A stretch of 64,000 nt of DNA from Dongia_B soli. Lineage in GTDB: Bacteria; Pseudomonadota; Alphaproteobacteria; Dongiales; Dongiaceae. Below, piece after piece: positions 7,342 to 16,256 of the stretch. The notes beneath the pieces were generated by a model. It saw nothing but the letters and a program-made list of their open reading frames with translations. It did no database searches and was not told where the DNA came from. The number at the start of each line of letters is the position of its first letter. The stretch's first letter is position 1. Where the stretch lies: contig NZ_JAXCLW010000002.1 in assembly GCF_034044715.1 (NCBI RefSeq), positions 868,001-932,000 of the forward strand, read 5' to 3'. The translations under genes were made by a program, and so were the position numbers.

Positions 7342-9363
7342 ATGGCCGTGCTTGATCAAACTGCGCCGGGATCAGCCCTGCGCTGGCGGAACTGGCGCTG
7401 GCCCCTTGCCTGGATGGCGTTGCTGCTGATCGCGATCGGGTTGATCAGCCTGCCCGGTCTCGCACCCTGGGCCATCGATTACCCGAAGCAATGGATCATC
7501 CCTCTCGCCGCCGAGCTGACGGTGCTGATGAAATGGGTGGTGAAGAATTTCTTCATCATCACCCGCGCCATCGCCTCGATCCTACAGGTGCCGCTTGACC
7601 TGGCGCTCGGTCTGCTGGCCAAGGGATTCACATTCGGCAATGGCGCCGGGGCCTTGCATTTGCCGCGCATGTCCTGGCTAGGCATCATCATCGCTTTCAC
7701 CTTGCTGGGCCGCATGCTCGGCGGTGGCGGCATCGCCCTGATCGCCTTTATCTGCTTCAGCTATATCGCTTTATTCGGCCAGTGGGACAGCGCCATGTTG
7801 AGCCTGGCCTCGATTGCCATTTGCGTTCCCTTTGCCGTTCTGCTGGGCCTCGGCTTTGGCATCCTCGCGCATCGTAGCCCGAAACTCGATACCTATGCCA
7901 TCCGGCCGATGCTGGACCTGATGCAGACCGTGCCGGCCTTCGCCTATCTGGTGCCGGTCCTGCTGCTCTTCGGTTTCGGTCCGGTCTCGGCGATGATCGC
8001 CACGATCATCTTCGCCATGCCGCCGATGGTGCGGGCGACGGCGCTCGCTTTGCAGCAGGTACCGGAAGACATCCAGGACTTTGCCAGCATGGCCGGCTGC
8101 ACGCGGGGCCAGCGGCTGTGGCGCGTGATGATCCCCACGGCCCGCCCGTTGCTCATGGTCGGCGTGAACCAGGTCATCATGATGACTCTCAATATGGTGA
8201 TCATCGCCTCGATGATCGGCGCAGGTGGGCTCGGCTACGATGTGCTGCTGGCTTTGCGATCCCTGGATATCGGTAAGGCCTTGGAGGCCGGCCTCGCTAT
8301 CGTCGCGCTTGCGATCGCCCTGGACCGGCTGAGCCAAGCCGCCGCCGACCAGGGACCGCTCGACCCGACGGCACCTTCGCGCCGTCGTCGATATGCGATG
8401 ATCGCCCTCGCCGTCCTTTTCCTCACCACCCTGGGCGGCCTGTTCTGGCCCTGGCTGGCTGGTCTGCCGAAGGATATGACGCTGACGACGGGACCGATCT
8501 GGAGCGAGATGATCGCCTGGATCAACGTGAACTTCTTCGATGCGATCGATGCGACCCGAACCTGGCTGCTGCTTCACCTGCTTAATCCCGTGAAGCAGTT
8601 TCTGCTGAAGACACCATGGATCGTGCTGGTCGCGGCGCTTGGCCTGCTCGGGCTTTATCTCGGCGGTATACGCCGGAAGCAAGGTTGGCACCTGGCGAGC
8701 TTGGCCATGCTGCTTTTCGCCTTCAGCGCCGTGGTCGGCCTGTGGGAGAAGGCCATGATCACCGTCTATCTCTGCGGCATCTCTGCCGCCTTCGCCTGCC
8801 TGATCGGCATTCCCCTTGGCATTCTCGGCGGCCGGCGCGCTTTGGCGAACCGCATTCTCGGCGTCGTGGTCGATACGCTGCAAACCCTCCCCAGCTTCGT
8901 CTATCTGATCCCCGTCGTCATGCTGTTCCGGGTGGGCGATGTCACCGCGATGATCGCCATCGTGTTCTTCGCCGTGGCGCCGGCCATCCGCTATACGAGC
9001 CATGGGATCCGGCAGGTGCCGTCACAGTTGATCGAGGCGGCGACCGCCATGGGCTGTACGCGCCGCCAGCTTCTCTGGCGCGTGCAACTGCCTTTGGCGC
9101 TGCCGGAAATCCTCCTCGGCATCAACCAGACGATCCTGCTCGCCCTCAGCATGCTGGTGATCACTGCTCTCGTGGGCACCCGCGATCTCGGTCAGGAAGT
9201 TTACATCGCCTTGACCAAGGCCGATCCCGGCCGTGGCATCGTTGCCGGCCTGGCCATCGCCTTCATCGGTATCACGGCGGACCGGCTGATGTCGGCCTGG
9301 GCCAGGCGATTGCGCCAGGGCATGGGGCTGGCAACCGTGGAAGGCGGAGCAGCGAATCATTGA
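7342..9363 (+). CDS. Double-length betaine-type ABC permease (two fused ProW modules)
   Basis: A 673-residue inner-membrane protein carrying two complete ProW/OpuAB permease modules in tandem. Each module has its own set of membrane helices and its own cytoplasmic EAA-type coupling loop: EDIQDFASMAGCTRGQRLWR near residue 235 and SQLIEAATAMGCTRRQLLWR near 565. Each loop is preceded by a similar 'YLVPVLLLFGFG' or 'YLIPVVMLFRVG' helix. ProW homologues normally have 280-380 residues and form dimers, so this is a covalent pseudo-dimer. It follows the ATPase gene by 12 bases in the same operon. The gap to the regulator gene downstream is 116 bases. Confidence 0.92.
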   Translation: MAVLDQTAPGSALRWRNWRWPLAWMALLLIAIGLISLPGLAPWAIDYPKQWIIPLAAELTVLMKWVVKNFFIITRAIASILQVPLDLALGLLAKGFTFGNGAGALHLPRMSWLGIIIAFTLLGRMLGGGGIALIAFICFSYIALFGQWDSAMLSLASIAICVPFAVLLGLGFGILAHRSPKLDTYAIRPMLDLMQTVPAFAYLVPVLLLFGFGPVSAMIATIIFAMPPMVRATALALQQVPEDIQDFASMAGCTRGQRLWRVMIPTARPLLMVGVNQVIMMTLNMVIIASMIGAGGLGYDVLLALRSLDIGKALEAGLAIVALAIALDRLSQAAADQGPLDPTAPSRRRRYAMIALAVLFLTTLGGLFWPWLAGLPKDMTLTTGPIWSEMIAWINVNFFDAIDATRTWLLLHLLNPVKQFLLKTPWIVLVAALGLLGLYLGGIRRKQGWHLASLAMLLFAFSAVVGLWEKAMITVYLCGISAAFACLIGIPLGILGGRRALANRILGVVVDTLQTLPSFVYLIPVVMLFRVGDVTAMIAIVFFAVAPAIRYTSHGIRQVPSQLIEAATAMGCTRRQLLWRVQLPLALPEILLGINQTILLALSMLVITALVGTRDLGQEVYIALTKADPGRGIVAGLAIAFIGITADRLMSAWARRLRQGMGLATVEGGAANH

Positions 9364-9417
9364 CTTGGGCATGTGTGGGCAGACACAGCTACGCACGAGA
9401 ACAGGACTGCTTGCAGA

Positions 9418-9469
9418 GTTAAGGGCCAGGGTTACGTGCCCAAGTTACACGCTGGAGTTACGAGCCGGG
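9418..9469 (+). repeat. Four degenerate 13-base tandem units in the leader of the DeoR-type gene
   Basis: Units start at 9418, 9431, 9444 and 9457, exactly 13 bases apart: GTTAAGGGCCAGG, GTTACGTGCCCAA, GTTACACGCTGGA, GTTACGAGCCGGG. GTTA at positions 1-4 and GC at 8-9 are invariant, with consensus GTTACGNGCCNGR. The last unit runs into the Shine-Dalgarno sequence GGGGAGG of the regulator gene, so a bound protein would block its translation start or transcription. Confidence 0.6.
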
Positions 9470-9479
9470 GAGGCCCGCT

Positions 9480-10271
9480 ATGAGTGATGTCGCATTGGAT
9501 TTACCGGCCCTGCGCCTGAACGACCGGCAAGGCGCCTTGCTGGAGATGCTCCGGCGCGAACAGATCTGCAGCATCAGCGGTCTTGCCGAGGCATTGGAAG
9601 TTTCCACCGAAACCGTCCGGCGCGATATCCGGCTGCTGGCCGCCAAGGGCCTGGTGGTCAAAAGCCATGGCAATGTGCACTGGCCAGACCGGCGCGACGA
9701 TCAGCCGTTGCAGCGGCGCATGTCGGAGAACATGGCCGGCAAGAGCCTGATCGCCGCCGCCGTTGCCCGGGAGATCACCGACGGCGAATCCCTGCTGATC
9801 GATAGTGGCAGCACGACGATCTTCGTTGCCGAGGCCTTGCGCGGGCATCGTAATCTCACCGCCATCACCATCTCCGCCCCGATCGCCCAGCATCTCAGCC
9901 AGGGCAGCGGCAACCGGGTCTTCCTCGCCGGCGGCGAGATGCGGGCGGATGACAGCGCGGTTTTCGGTCCGGCCGCCCTCGCCTTCATCGAGCAATTCAG
10001 CGTCCACACGGCGATCGTTTCCGCCGCCGCGCTCAGCGCCGATCAGGGGTTGATGGATAACCACCTTTGCGAAGCGGAGGTCTGCCGGGCGCTGGTCAAG
10101 CGGGCTGAACGCGTCATCGTCGCCGCCGATAGCAGCAAGTTCAGCGCCAAGGGCCTGATCGTCGCCTGTGGTTTTGAGGATATCGATCTGCTGATCACCG
10201 ACGGGCCGCCGCCGCCGAATGTGGCGGAAAAGTTGGAAGCAGCGGATGTTCAAGTGCAGATTGCCACTTAA
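9480..10271 (+). CDS. DeoR/GlpR-family transcriptional regulator
   Basis: A 263-residue cytosolic DNA-binding protein. The N-terminal winged helix-turn-helix covers about residues 12-68 (ISGLAEALEVSTETVRRDI is the classic DeoR recognition helix region). The C-terminal sugar-phosphate-isomerase-like sensor domain spans about 85-245, with DSGSTTIFVAEAL and ADSSKF typical of the family. DeoR-type regulators usually sense a phosphorylated metabolite. That is suggestive here, because the next gene encodes a small-molecule kinase whose product could be the effector (inference). GGGGAGG is six bases before ATG 9480. The tandem repeat at 9418-9469 and the shared 11-base site at 10292-10302 are candidate targets. 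Confidence 0.92.
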   Translation: MSDVALDLPALRLNDRQGALLEMLRREQICSISGLAEALEVSTETVRRDIRLLAAKGLVVKSHGNVHWPDRRDDQPLQRRMSENMAGKSLIAAAVAREITDGESLLIDSGSTTIFVAEALRGHRNLTAITISAPIAQHLSQGSGNRVFLAGGEMRADDSAVFGPAALAFIEQFSVHTAIVSAAALSADQGLMDNHLCEAEVCRALVKRAERVIVAADSSKFSAKGLIVACGFEDIDLLITDGPPPPNVAEKLEAADVQVQIAT

Positions 10272-10291
10272 AACAACATAAAACAGTCATT

Positions 10292-10302
10292 ATTTGTTGC
10301 TT
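10292..10302. promoter_or_regulatory. Candidate shared operator upstream of kinase copy B
   Basis: ATTTGTTGCTT matches, in inverse orientation, the 11-base site at 5075-5085. Just upstream, AAAACA occurs twice ten bases apart (10270-10275 and 10280-10285), one helical turn, which is a common layout for regulator binding. The site sits between the DeoR-type gene and kinase copy B. Confidence 0.3.
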
Positions 10303-10354
10303 TTGGATTGATGTACGCCCGGAAGCATGGCACTTTTCCGGCAGCAAGGAGGCG

Positions 10355-11254
10355 ATGACGCATGAGGGTTTCGCGGTCGTGACAACGGCGCTGGAGCAAG
10401 CTGCGGCTTTGGATTTCTGGACCGGGCCGGTCAGCCCGATCCAGATCAAAGGCGGCATCACCAATGCGAATTTCATGGTCGAGGATGCAGGCCACAAATA
10501 CTTCGTCCGCATTGGCGACGATATCCCCGTTCACGGCGTCATGCGCTTCAATGAACTGGCCGCCAGCCGTGCTGCTGCGTCTTGTGGTCTGTCGCCGGCA
10601 GTCCGGCATAGCGCGCCGGGCACGCTGATCTTCGATTTCATCGATGCCCATACCTTCGCGGCGGAGGATGTCAGGCAGCGGCCTAATCTGACGCGTATCC
10701 TGGATCTCGTCCGCCGTTGTCATCGCGAGATGCCGAAGCATGTACGTGGTCCAGCTTTGATCTTCTGGGTCTTCCAAGTGCTGCGCGATTACGGCCATAG
10801 CCTCAAGGACGGCAAAAGCCGTCATCTCGATGCGCTGCCGCGCCTGATGGGCATTGCCGGGGAGCTGGAGCGCATGGTGGGCGCGGTCGAGATCGTCTAT
10901 GGCCATAACGATCTGCTGCCGTCCAATTTCCTCGACGATGGCAAGCGGCTTTGGCTGATTGATTGGGACTATGCCGGCTTCAATTCGCCCCTTTTCGATC
11001 TCGCCAATCTTTGCTCCAACAACGAGGTGCCTGCGGCGGACGAGGTCTGGCTGCTGGAAGCCTATTTCGAAAAGCGCGCAGATGACGATCTGCTGCTCCG
11101 CTATCATGCGATGAAATGCGCCTCGCTGTTGCGCGAGACGCTGTGGAGCATGATTTCCGAGATTCATTCGACGCTCGATTTCGATTACGCCGCCTATACG
11201 GCAGAAAACCTGGCGCGGTTCGAACGCGCCTATGACGAACTCACCCATCGCTGA
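10355..11254 (+). CDS. Choline-kinase-like (APH-fold) phosphotransferase, copy B
   Basis: A 299-residue kinase of the same fold as copy A. It has KGGITNANFMV (32-42), the catalytic motif HNDLLPSNFL (184-193) and the metal-binding motif IDWDYAGFNSPLFDL (202-216). AAGGAGG is only two bases from ATG 10355, but no other in-frame start exists upstream before the regulator gene. It ends in TGA directly before flavoprotein copy B, so the two are translationally coupled. By eye the two kinases are clear homologues but far from identical. Phosphorylation of a choline-like alcohol is expected from the family; the actual substrate is unknown. Confidence 0.85.
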   Translation: MTHEGFAVVTTALEQAAALDFWTGPVSPIQIKGGITNANFMVEDAGHKYFVRIGDDIPVHGVMRFNELAASRAAASCGLSPAVRHSAPGTLIFDFIDAHTFAAEDVRQRPNLTRILDLVRRCHREMPKHVRGPALIFWVFQVLRDYGHSLKDGKSRHLDALPRLMGIAGELERMVGAVEIVYGHNDLLPSNFLDDGKRLWLIDWDYAGFNSPLFDLANLCSNNEVPAADEVWLLEAYFEKRADDDLLLRYHAMKCASLLRETLWSMISEIHSTLDFDYAAYTAENLARFERAYDELTHR

Positions 11255-11263
11255 GGTATGACG

Positions 11264-13723
11264 ATGTCCGAATTCCCGAGCCAGGCCCGCGCTGTCGTCA
11301 TCGGCGGCGGCATCATCGGCTGCTCAACCGCCTATCATCTCGCCAAGCTCGGCTGGAAAGGCACGATCATCGTCGAGCGGCATAAGCTGACCAGCGGCTC
11401 GACCTGGCATGCGGCGGGCCTTGTGGGCCAGCTCCGCACCTCGGCCAATATCACCCAGCTCCTGAAATATTCGGTCGAGCTCTACAACAAGCTGGAAGAG
11501 GAAACCGGCCTGGCAACCGGTTGGAAGATGAATGGCGGGTTGCGTCTCGCCTGCAACCGGGAACGCCTGACGGAAATCAAGCGCCAGGCGACCACGGCGC
11601 ATTCCTTCGGTTTGGAGATGGAAATCCTCACCGCCCAGGAGGCGCAGAAGCTTTGGCCGGTGATGGATATCTCCGATGTGGTCGGCGCCGCCTTCCTGCC
11701 CACCGACGGCCAGGTCAATCCCGCCGATATCGCCCAGTCGCTGGCCAAGGGCGCGCGGCAGAACGGCGTGAAGATCTACGAGGAAACGGCGGTCACCGGC
11801 ATCGTCATCGAAAAAGGCCGCGCGGTTGGCGTCGTGACCGACAAGGGGACGATCCGCTGCGATGTGGTGATCAATTGCGGCGGCCAATGGGCGCGTGAGA
11901 TCGGTCAGCTTGCCGGCGTCAGCGTGCCCCTCACCTCCGTCCAGCATCAATATATCGTCACCGAGCCGATGGGCGGCGTGCCGAAGAACCTGCCGACCCT
12001 GCGCGATCCGGATCGTCTGATCTATTTCAAGGAAGAGGTTGGCGGCCTGGTCATGGGCGGATACGAGCATAATCCGATTCCGTGGAAGCCGAATGGCGAG
12101 CGCGGCAAGCTGCCGGAGAATTTCGCCTTCCAGCTTCTGGAGAATGACTGGGATCATTTCGAGCCGCTGATGGAACAGGCCATGGCCCGCGTCCCCGGCC
12201 TGCAGCAGGCGGGCATCAAGCAGATGATCAATGGGCCGGAGAGCTTCACACCGGATGGAAATTTCATCCTCGGCGAAGCGCCGGAGCTGAAGAACTTCTA
12301 TATCGGCGCCGGCTTCAACGCCTTCGGCATCGCCTCTGGCGGTGGCGCCGGCCGGGCATTGGCGGAATGGGTCGCTGCCGGCGAACAGCCGATGGATCTC
12401 TGGCCGGTCGATATCCGGCGCTTCGGCACGGTGCATCGCGATAAGAACTGGGTGCTGACGCGCACGCTGGAGGCCTATGCCCATCACTATTCGATGGCCT
12501 GGCCGCATGAGGAACTGGAAAGCGGCCGTCCTGTCCGCACCTCGCCGCTTTACGGCCGGCTGAAGGAGCAAGGTGCCGTCTTCGGCTGGAAGCTCGGCTG
12601 GGAAAGACCGAACTGGTTTGCCCCCAAGGGCGTCGATCCGAAAGATATTTATAGCTACGGACGGCAGAACTGGTTCGATCATGTCGGCGCCGAACACAAG
12701 GCGGCGCGCGAGCGTGTCGTGCTGATCGACCAGACGTCTTTCGCGAAGTTCATGATGGTCGGCAAGGATGCCGAAGCGGCGCTGAGCTGGATCGCCGCCA
12801 ATGACGTGACGAAGAAGCCGAGCAGCATCATCTATACGCAGATGCTCAACCAGCGCGGCGGCATCGAATGCGATCTGACGGTCACGCGTCTTGCCGAGGA
12901 TGCCTATTACATTGTCACCGGCACCGGCTATGCGACCCATGACTTCAACTGGATCAGCCGGCATATTCCGGAGGGGCTCGATGCCCGTCTCATCGATGTC
13001 ACCTCGGCCTATGGCGTCTTGTCGCTGATGGGGCCGAAGGCGCGCGATGTGCTGCATGAAGTGACGCTCAGCAACATCTCCAATACCGCCTTCCCCTTCG
13101 GCACGATGCAGGAAGTCATGATCGCCGGTGTGCCGGTGCGTGCTTTGCGCGTGACCTATGTCGGCGAGCTCGGCTGGGAGCTGCATGTGTCGATGGATGG
13201 GCTTGCTGTCGTCTATGACGCGCTGATGCAGGCCGGCGTGCCGCATGGCATCGCCAATGCCGGCTATCGCGCGATCGAGAGCCTGCGCCTGGAGAAGTTC
13301 TATCGTGCCTGGTCGAGCGATATCTCGCCCGATCATTCGCCGCTGGAAGCCGGGATGGGCTGGGTCGTGAAGCTGAAGAAGAATATTCCTTTCCTCGGCC
13401 GCGATGCCCTCTCGACCCTCGCCGCGAAGAAGCTGCCGAAGCTTCTTGCTTGCTTCACCGTCGATGATCCGTCGATCGTGCTGCTCGGACGCGAAACGAT
13501 CTTCCGCAACGGCAAGCAGGTCGGCTGGCTGGCTTCGGGCGGCTATGGTTATACCCTGCAAACCAATATCGGCATTGGCTATGTCCGCAACCCGCAAGAC
13601 GGCGTTTCACCGGAAGATGTACTGAGCGGCAGCTACGAGTTGGAAATCGCCTGCCAGCGCTATCCCGCCAAGGTCAGCCTGCAACCGCTCTACGATCCGA
13701 AGAACGAACGGGTGAAGGCGTAA
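11264..13723 (+). CDS. Dimethylglycine/sarcosine dehydrogenase-like flavoprotein with GcvT domain, copy B
   Basis: An 819-residue homologue of copy A with the same architecture. The N-terminal FAD domain has GGGIIG (14-19) and WHAAG with His49 as the likely covalent flavin residue. The C-terminal folate-binding GcvT fold ends in LYDPKNERVKA. ATG 11264 is preferred over 11258 because GAGG, which overlaps the stop of the kinase gene, is seven bases from it but only two from 11258. It is predicted to demethylate a methylated glycine-type compound and pass the one-carbon unit to tetrahydrofolate. It is the last gene of the rightward operon and is followed by a good intrinsic terminator at 13761. 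Confidence 0.88.
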   Translation: MSEFPSQARAVVIGGGIIGCSTAYHLAKLGWKGTIIVERHKLTSGSTWHAAGLVGQLRTSANITQLLKYSVELYNKLEEETGLATGWKMNGGLRLACNRERLTEIKRQATTAHSFGLEMEILTAQEAQKLWPVMDISDVVGAAFLPTDGQVNPADIAQSLAKGARQNGVKIYEETAVTGIVIEKGRAVGVVTDKGTIRCDVVINCGGQWAREIGQLAGVSVPLTSVQHQYIVTEPMGGVPKNLPTLRDPDRLIYFKEEVGGLVMGGYEHNPIPWKPNGERGKLPENFAFQLLENDWDHFEPLMEQAMARVPGLQQAGIKQMINGPESFTPDGNFILGEAPELKNFYIGAGFNAFGIASGGGAGRALAEWVAAGEQPMDLWPVDIRRFGTVHRDKNWVLTRTLEAYAHHYSMAWPHEELESGRPVRTSPLYGRLKEQGAVFGWKLGWERPNWFAPKGVDPKDIYSYGRQNWFDHVGAEHKAARERVVLIDQTSFAKFMMVGKDAEAALSWIAANDVTKKPSSIIYTQMLNQRGGIECDLTVTRLAEDAYYIVTGTGYATHDFNWISRHIPEGLDARLIDVTSAYGVLSLMGPKARDVLHEVTLSNISNTAFPFGTMQEVMIAGVPVRALRVTYVGELGWELHVSMDGLAVVYDALMQAGVPHGIANAGYRAIESLRLEKFYRAWSSDISPDHSPLEAGMGWVVKLKKNIPFLGRDALSTLAAKKLPKLLACFTVDDPSIVLLGRETIFRNGKQVGWLASGGYGYTLQTNIGIGYVRNPQDGVSPEDVLSGSYELEIACQRYPAKVSLQPLYDPKNERVKA

Positions 13724-13760
13724 GTATTCAATTTTAGGAATACAGTATTGAGAATAAGCG

Positions 13761-13787
13761 AAGCGCACATTTCAATGTGCGCTTTTG
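13761..13787 (+). terminator. Intrinsic terminator closing the methylated-amine island
   Basis: AAGCGCACAT and ATGTGCGCTT form a perfect 10-base stem around the loop TTCA, ending in TTTT. It is 37 bases past the stop of flavoprotein copy B. The A-rich 5' flank would let it work weakly on the other strand too. Confidence 0.85.
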
Positions 13788-13908
13788 CATAAATATCGAC
13801 GAAATATCCAATGATTTCAGGGCATTAATCGTTTCTTTAGCAATCTGACCTAAAAGGACCAGTCTCAAGATACGGCGCGCTGATGCGTGCCATCCTATGA
13901 GGATGCCG

Positions 13909-15657
13909 ATGCGGCTGCGCTCGTTCCTGCCTAAACAATGCGATCTCGCGCTGCGCGCCAAGCGCCGCCTCTGGCGCGATACCAGCGGCTCGGTTGCTCT
14001 TTATGTCGCCGTCACCATGACCGTCATGATTGCCGCCGTTGGCATCGGCATCGATACGGCGCGGGCGTTTCTGTTGAAATCGAAACTGTCGCAAGCGCTC
14101 GATGCTGCTGCCTTGGCCGGCGGCAAAGTCATGATGTCGAGCAATCGCGACAGTGACATCGAGATGTTCTTCAATGCCAATTTTCCGGCGAATTACATGG
14201 GCGCCACGGTGAATGGGCCGCATATTGAAGAGCCCAATGGATCCTCAAGCAGCACGCTGACTTTATCGGCGACGGCAGATATCAAGACAATCTTTGGCAG
14301 CTTTTTAGGCGTCGATACGATGACCGTCGCTGCCTCAACCGAAGTGACGCGTGCCTTGAAGGCTCTGGATGTCGTTCTTTCCATCGACGTGTCCGGATCG
14401 ATGAAGACCTATGACGATGATGTGCGCGATGCCGCCAATGATCTGGTCGACATCCTGTTCGATAATAAAGATGACCCGCCGGAGGTTACGATCGACGGCG
14501 TAACCTATCAGTTGCTACATATCGGTCTTGTGCCCTGGAATTCGAAAGTGAACATCAAGGGCAGCTCAGGAGTGAAGTTGGAGGCTAGCTCGACCATAAG
14601 CAATCCGGTGACAGGCAAGCAAAGCCAGAGTTGGGACATGATCTATCCCGATGACGGGGTCGGCGGCAAAGAACATCGCATCAAGCTCTTGACTCAACCG
14701 GATGACAATTGGAAGGGCTGCGTCTATGCCCGTTATCTCGGGGATGATGACCAGGGTTATGACAATGCCGACCTGACGCTCGGCTATACGGCAACCTGGC
14801 CAGGCTGGCAGCCGATTCCAACACTCGAGGGCGAGCCAAGGGAGTTCAAAAAAGGCGAACCTACGAAATGGGACAACAAAAGCGGCGGGTATATGAACGG
14901 GACCGATTGGACTAATACAACAAAGGTCTGCGACCAATCTTATTGGAATGACAGTATCGCCAATTCCGTTCCGCACGACTTGCTTGTGCGCTATCCCAGC
15001 AGTTACCCGGCGACCAATGGAACGCCGAATAACTGGAAAGTCGCAAAGCCGAACTTCGGCAAGAGCCATAATGATTGTGACGCTTGCTACGAGCGCGGCA
15101 TCACCCGGCTGCAAACAAATAGACTCGCCATCCGCGATGCCATCGGCGGACTGGACGGTCCGAAGGGCTCCACCAATATTACCCAGGGTCTGTTTTGGGC
15201 TTACCAGACCGTCATGCCAGGCGCGCCATTCAACGATGCGCTGACCGATGAAGAGGTTGCCAATAAATTTCCCCGCAACCGTGCCATTGTGCTGCTGACG
15301 GACGGCGAAACCGTCGGCGGCAACGGTGATGCCTATAAAGGTTATTTCGGATCAGGGACCCAGGCTGGCACTAACACCAGCCATGGGATGTTGTCAGCGG
15401 AAGGCGATTACTGGCCGGCCAACAAGCAGAATAGCCTCAATAATCGGTTGTTGAAGCTGGCGGCCAAGATCAAAGGGCCCTCGGCTGCCCGTATCTATGT
15501 GATCCAGTTTCGGAGTACCGCCAATACAGCCCTGCTGCAAAGCGTAGCCTCAGGCAAGGACGCACCTTACTTCTTTAATGCGGCAGATCCGGATGAGTTG
15601 CGGAATGCTTTCAGGCAGATCGCAGCGGATCTCTCGACCCTCCGCCTGACACAGTAA
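13909..15657 (+). CDS. TadG-like Flp pilus assembly protein with von Willebrand A domain
   Basis: A 582-residue envelope protein. One N-terminal membrane helix (about 28-50, preceded by RDTSGS) is followed by a TadE/TadG-type region. A vWA domain with MIDAS motif DVSGSM is at 160-165, and a later segment IVLLTDGETVGG also fits the vWA fold. Between these is a long Trp- and Asn-rich insertion (about 220-370). ATG 13909 is chosen over 13897 and 13903 because GAGG is six bases before it. It lies at the left edge of the pilus locus, convergent with two TadE-like genes. TadG is thought to anchor or stabilise the pilus at the cell surface. Confidence 0.85.
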   Translation: MRLRSFLPKQCDLALRAKRRLWRDTSGSVALYVAVTMTVMIAAVGIGIDTARAFLLKSKLSQALDAAALAGGKVMMSSNRDSDIEMFFNANFPANYMGATVNGPHIEEPNGSSSSTLTLSATADIKTIFGSFLGVDTMTVAASTEVTRALKALDVVLSIDVSGSMKTYDDDVRDAANDLVDILFDNKDDPPEVTIDGVTYQLLHIGLVPWNSKVNIKGSSGVKLEASSTISNPVTGKQSQSWDMIYPDDGVGGKEHRIKLLTQPDDNWKGCVYARYLGDDDQGYDNADLTLGYTATWPGWQPIPTLEGEPREFKKGEPTKWDNKSGGYMNGTDWTNTTKVCDQSYWNDSIANSVPHDLLVRYPSSYPATNGTPNNWKVAKPNFGKSHNDCDACYERGITRLQTNRLAIRDAIGGLDGPKGSTNITQGLFWAYQTVMPGAPFNDALTDEEVANKFPRNRAIVLLTDGETVGGNGDAYKGYFGSGTQAGTNTSHGMLSAEGDYWPANKQNSLNNRLLKLAAKIKGPSAARIYVIQFRSTANTALLQSVASGKDAPYFFNAADPDELRNAFRQIAADLSTLRLTQ

Positions 15658-15660
15658 GCC

Positions 15661-16245
15661 TTACGAAGTGCTGCCGTCACCGTCGCAGCCGCCACTGATT
15701 CCCGACAGGTTGTTCCCGCGTGGTCGGAAATAGGCGACGTCGTAATATTCCATACCGCTCCAGATGATATTGCCGAAAACCGGGGCGAAGTTGTAGCGCG
15801 TTTCGGCCACAATGACGTTCGCACCGGTATCGACAGTGAAGTTCGCCGGCAGGCTTGGCGTATCGCCCGATCCACCGATTTTGCTGCCGACACCAGCCTT
15901 GCTGGAACACTGCCAGGCTATTTTCGCCTGCTCATTCTTTGCCCGCGTAATCGAGCTGATCACCACGGCGCCCGGCTCGAAACTGAAGGGCCGCATGATC
16001 TCGTCTGCACCAGAAAACAGATCCTGCAATTGATCGCCGGTGATGCCGACCGGCTGGCGCGCGACGAGGTCGCCGATCTCGACAGTGACGCGGGTGATCT
16101 TTTGATAGATGATCAGGCCACGCGGTACCTCGAAGGCGCCGAGGGCCAATATTACAAGGAATGGCAACGCGGCAGCGAATTCCATCGCCGCGACGCCGCG
16201 CCGATTGCGACGGAGCCGATGGAAACCCGCACGGCAAGACCGCAT
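15661..16245 (-). CDS. TadE-like pseudopilin
   Basis: A 194-residue minor pilin. The prepilin-type sequence RRGVAAMEFAAALPFL has Gly17 as the cleavage residue and Glu at +5, then a membrane helix to about residue 40 and a periplasmic domain with two cysteines (CSSKAG and GGCDGD). It should be processed by the prepilin peptidase at 17615 and join the Flp pilus base. ATG 16245 has no clear ribosome-binding site. An in-frame TTG at 16269 overlaps the stop of the upstream TadE-like gene by 13 bases and could be used by translational coupling. Its stop codon is three bases from that of the convergent TadG gene. Confidence 0.82.
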   Translation of the reverse strand: MRSCRAGFHRLRRNRRGVAAMEFAAALPFLVILALGAFEVPRGLIIYQKITRVTVEIGDLVARQPVGITGDQLQDLFSGADEIMRPFSFEPGAVVISSITRAKNEQAKIAWQCSSKAGVGSKIGGSGDTPSLPANFTVDTGANVIVAETRYNFAPVFGNIIWSGMEYYDVAYFRPRGNNLSGISGGCDGDGSTS

Positions 16246-16256
16246 AAGAGCTACCG

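Noticed and set aside
11324..13597. A 757-codon open frame on the reverse strand opposite flavoprotein copy B.
   Set aside because: It mirrors the codon pattern of the real gene, its product has no recognisable domain, and the sense strand encodes a full flavoprotein. It is a GC-skew shadow.
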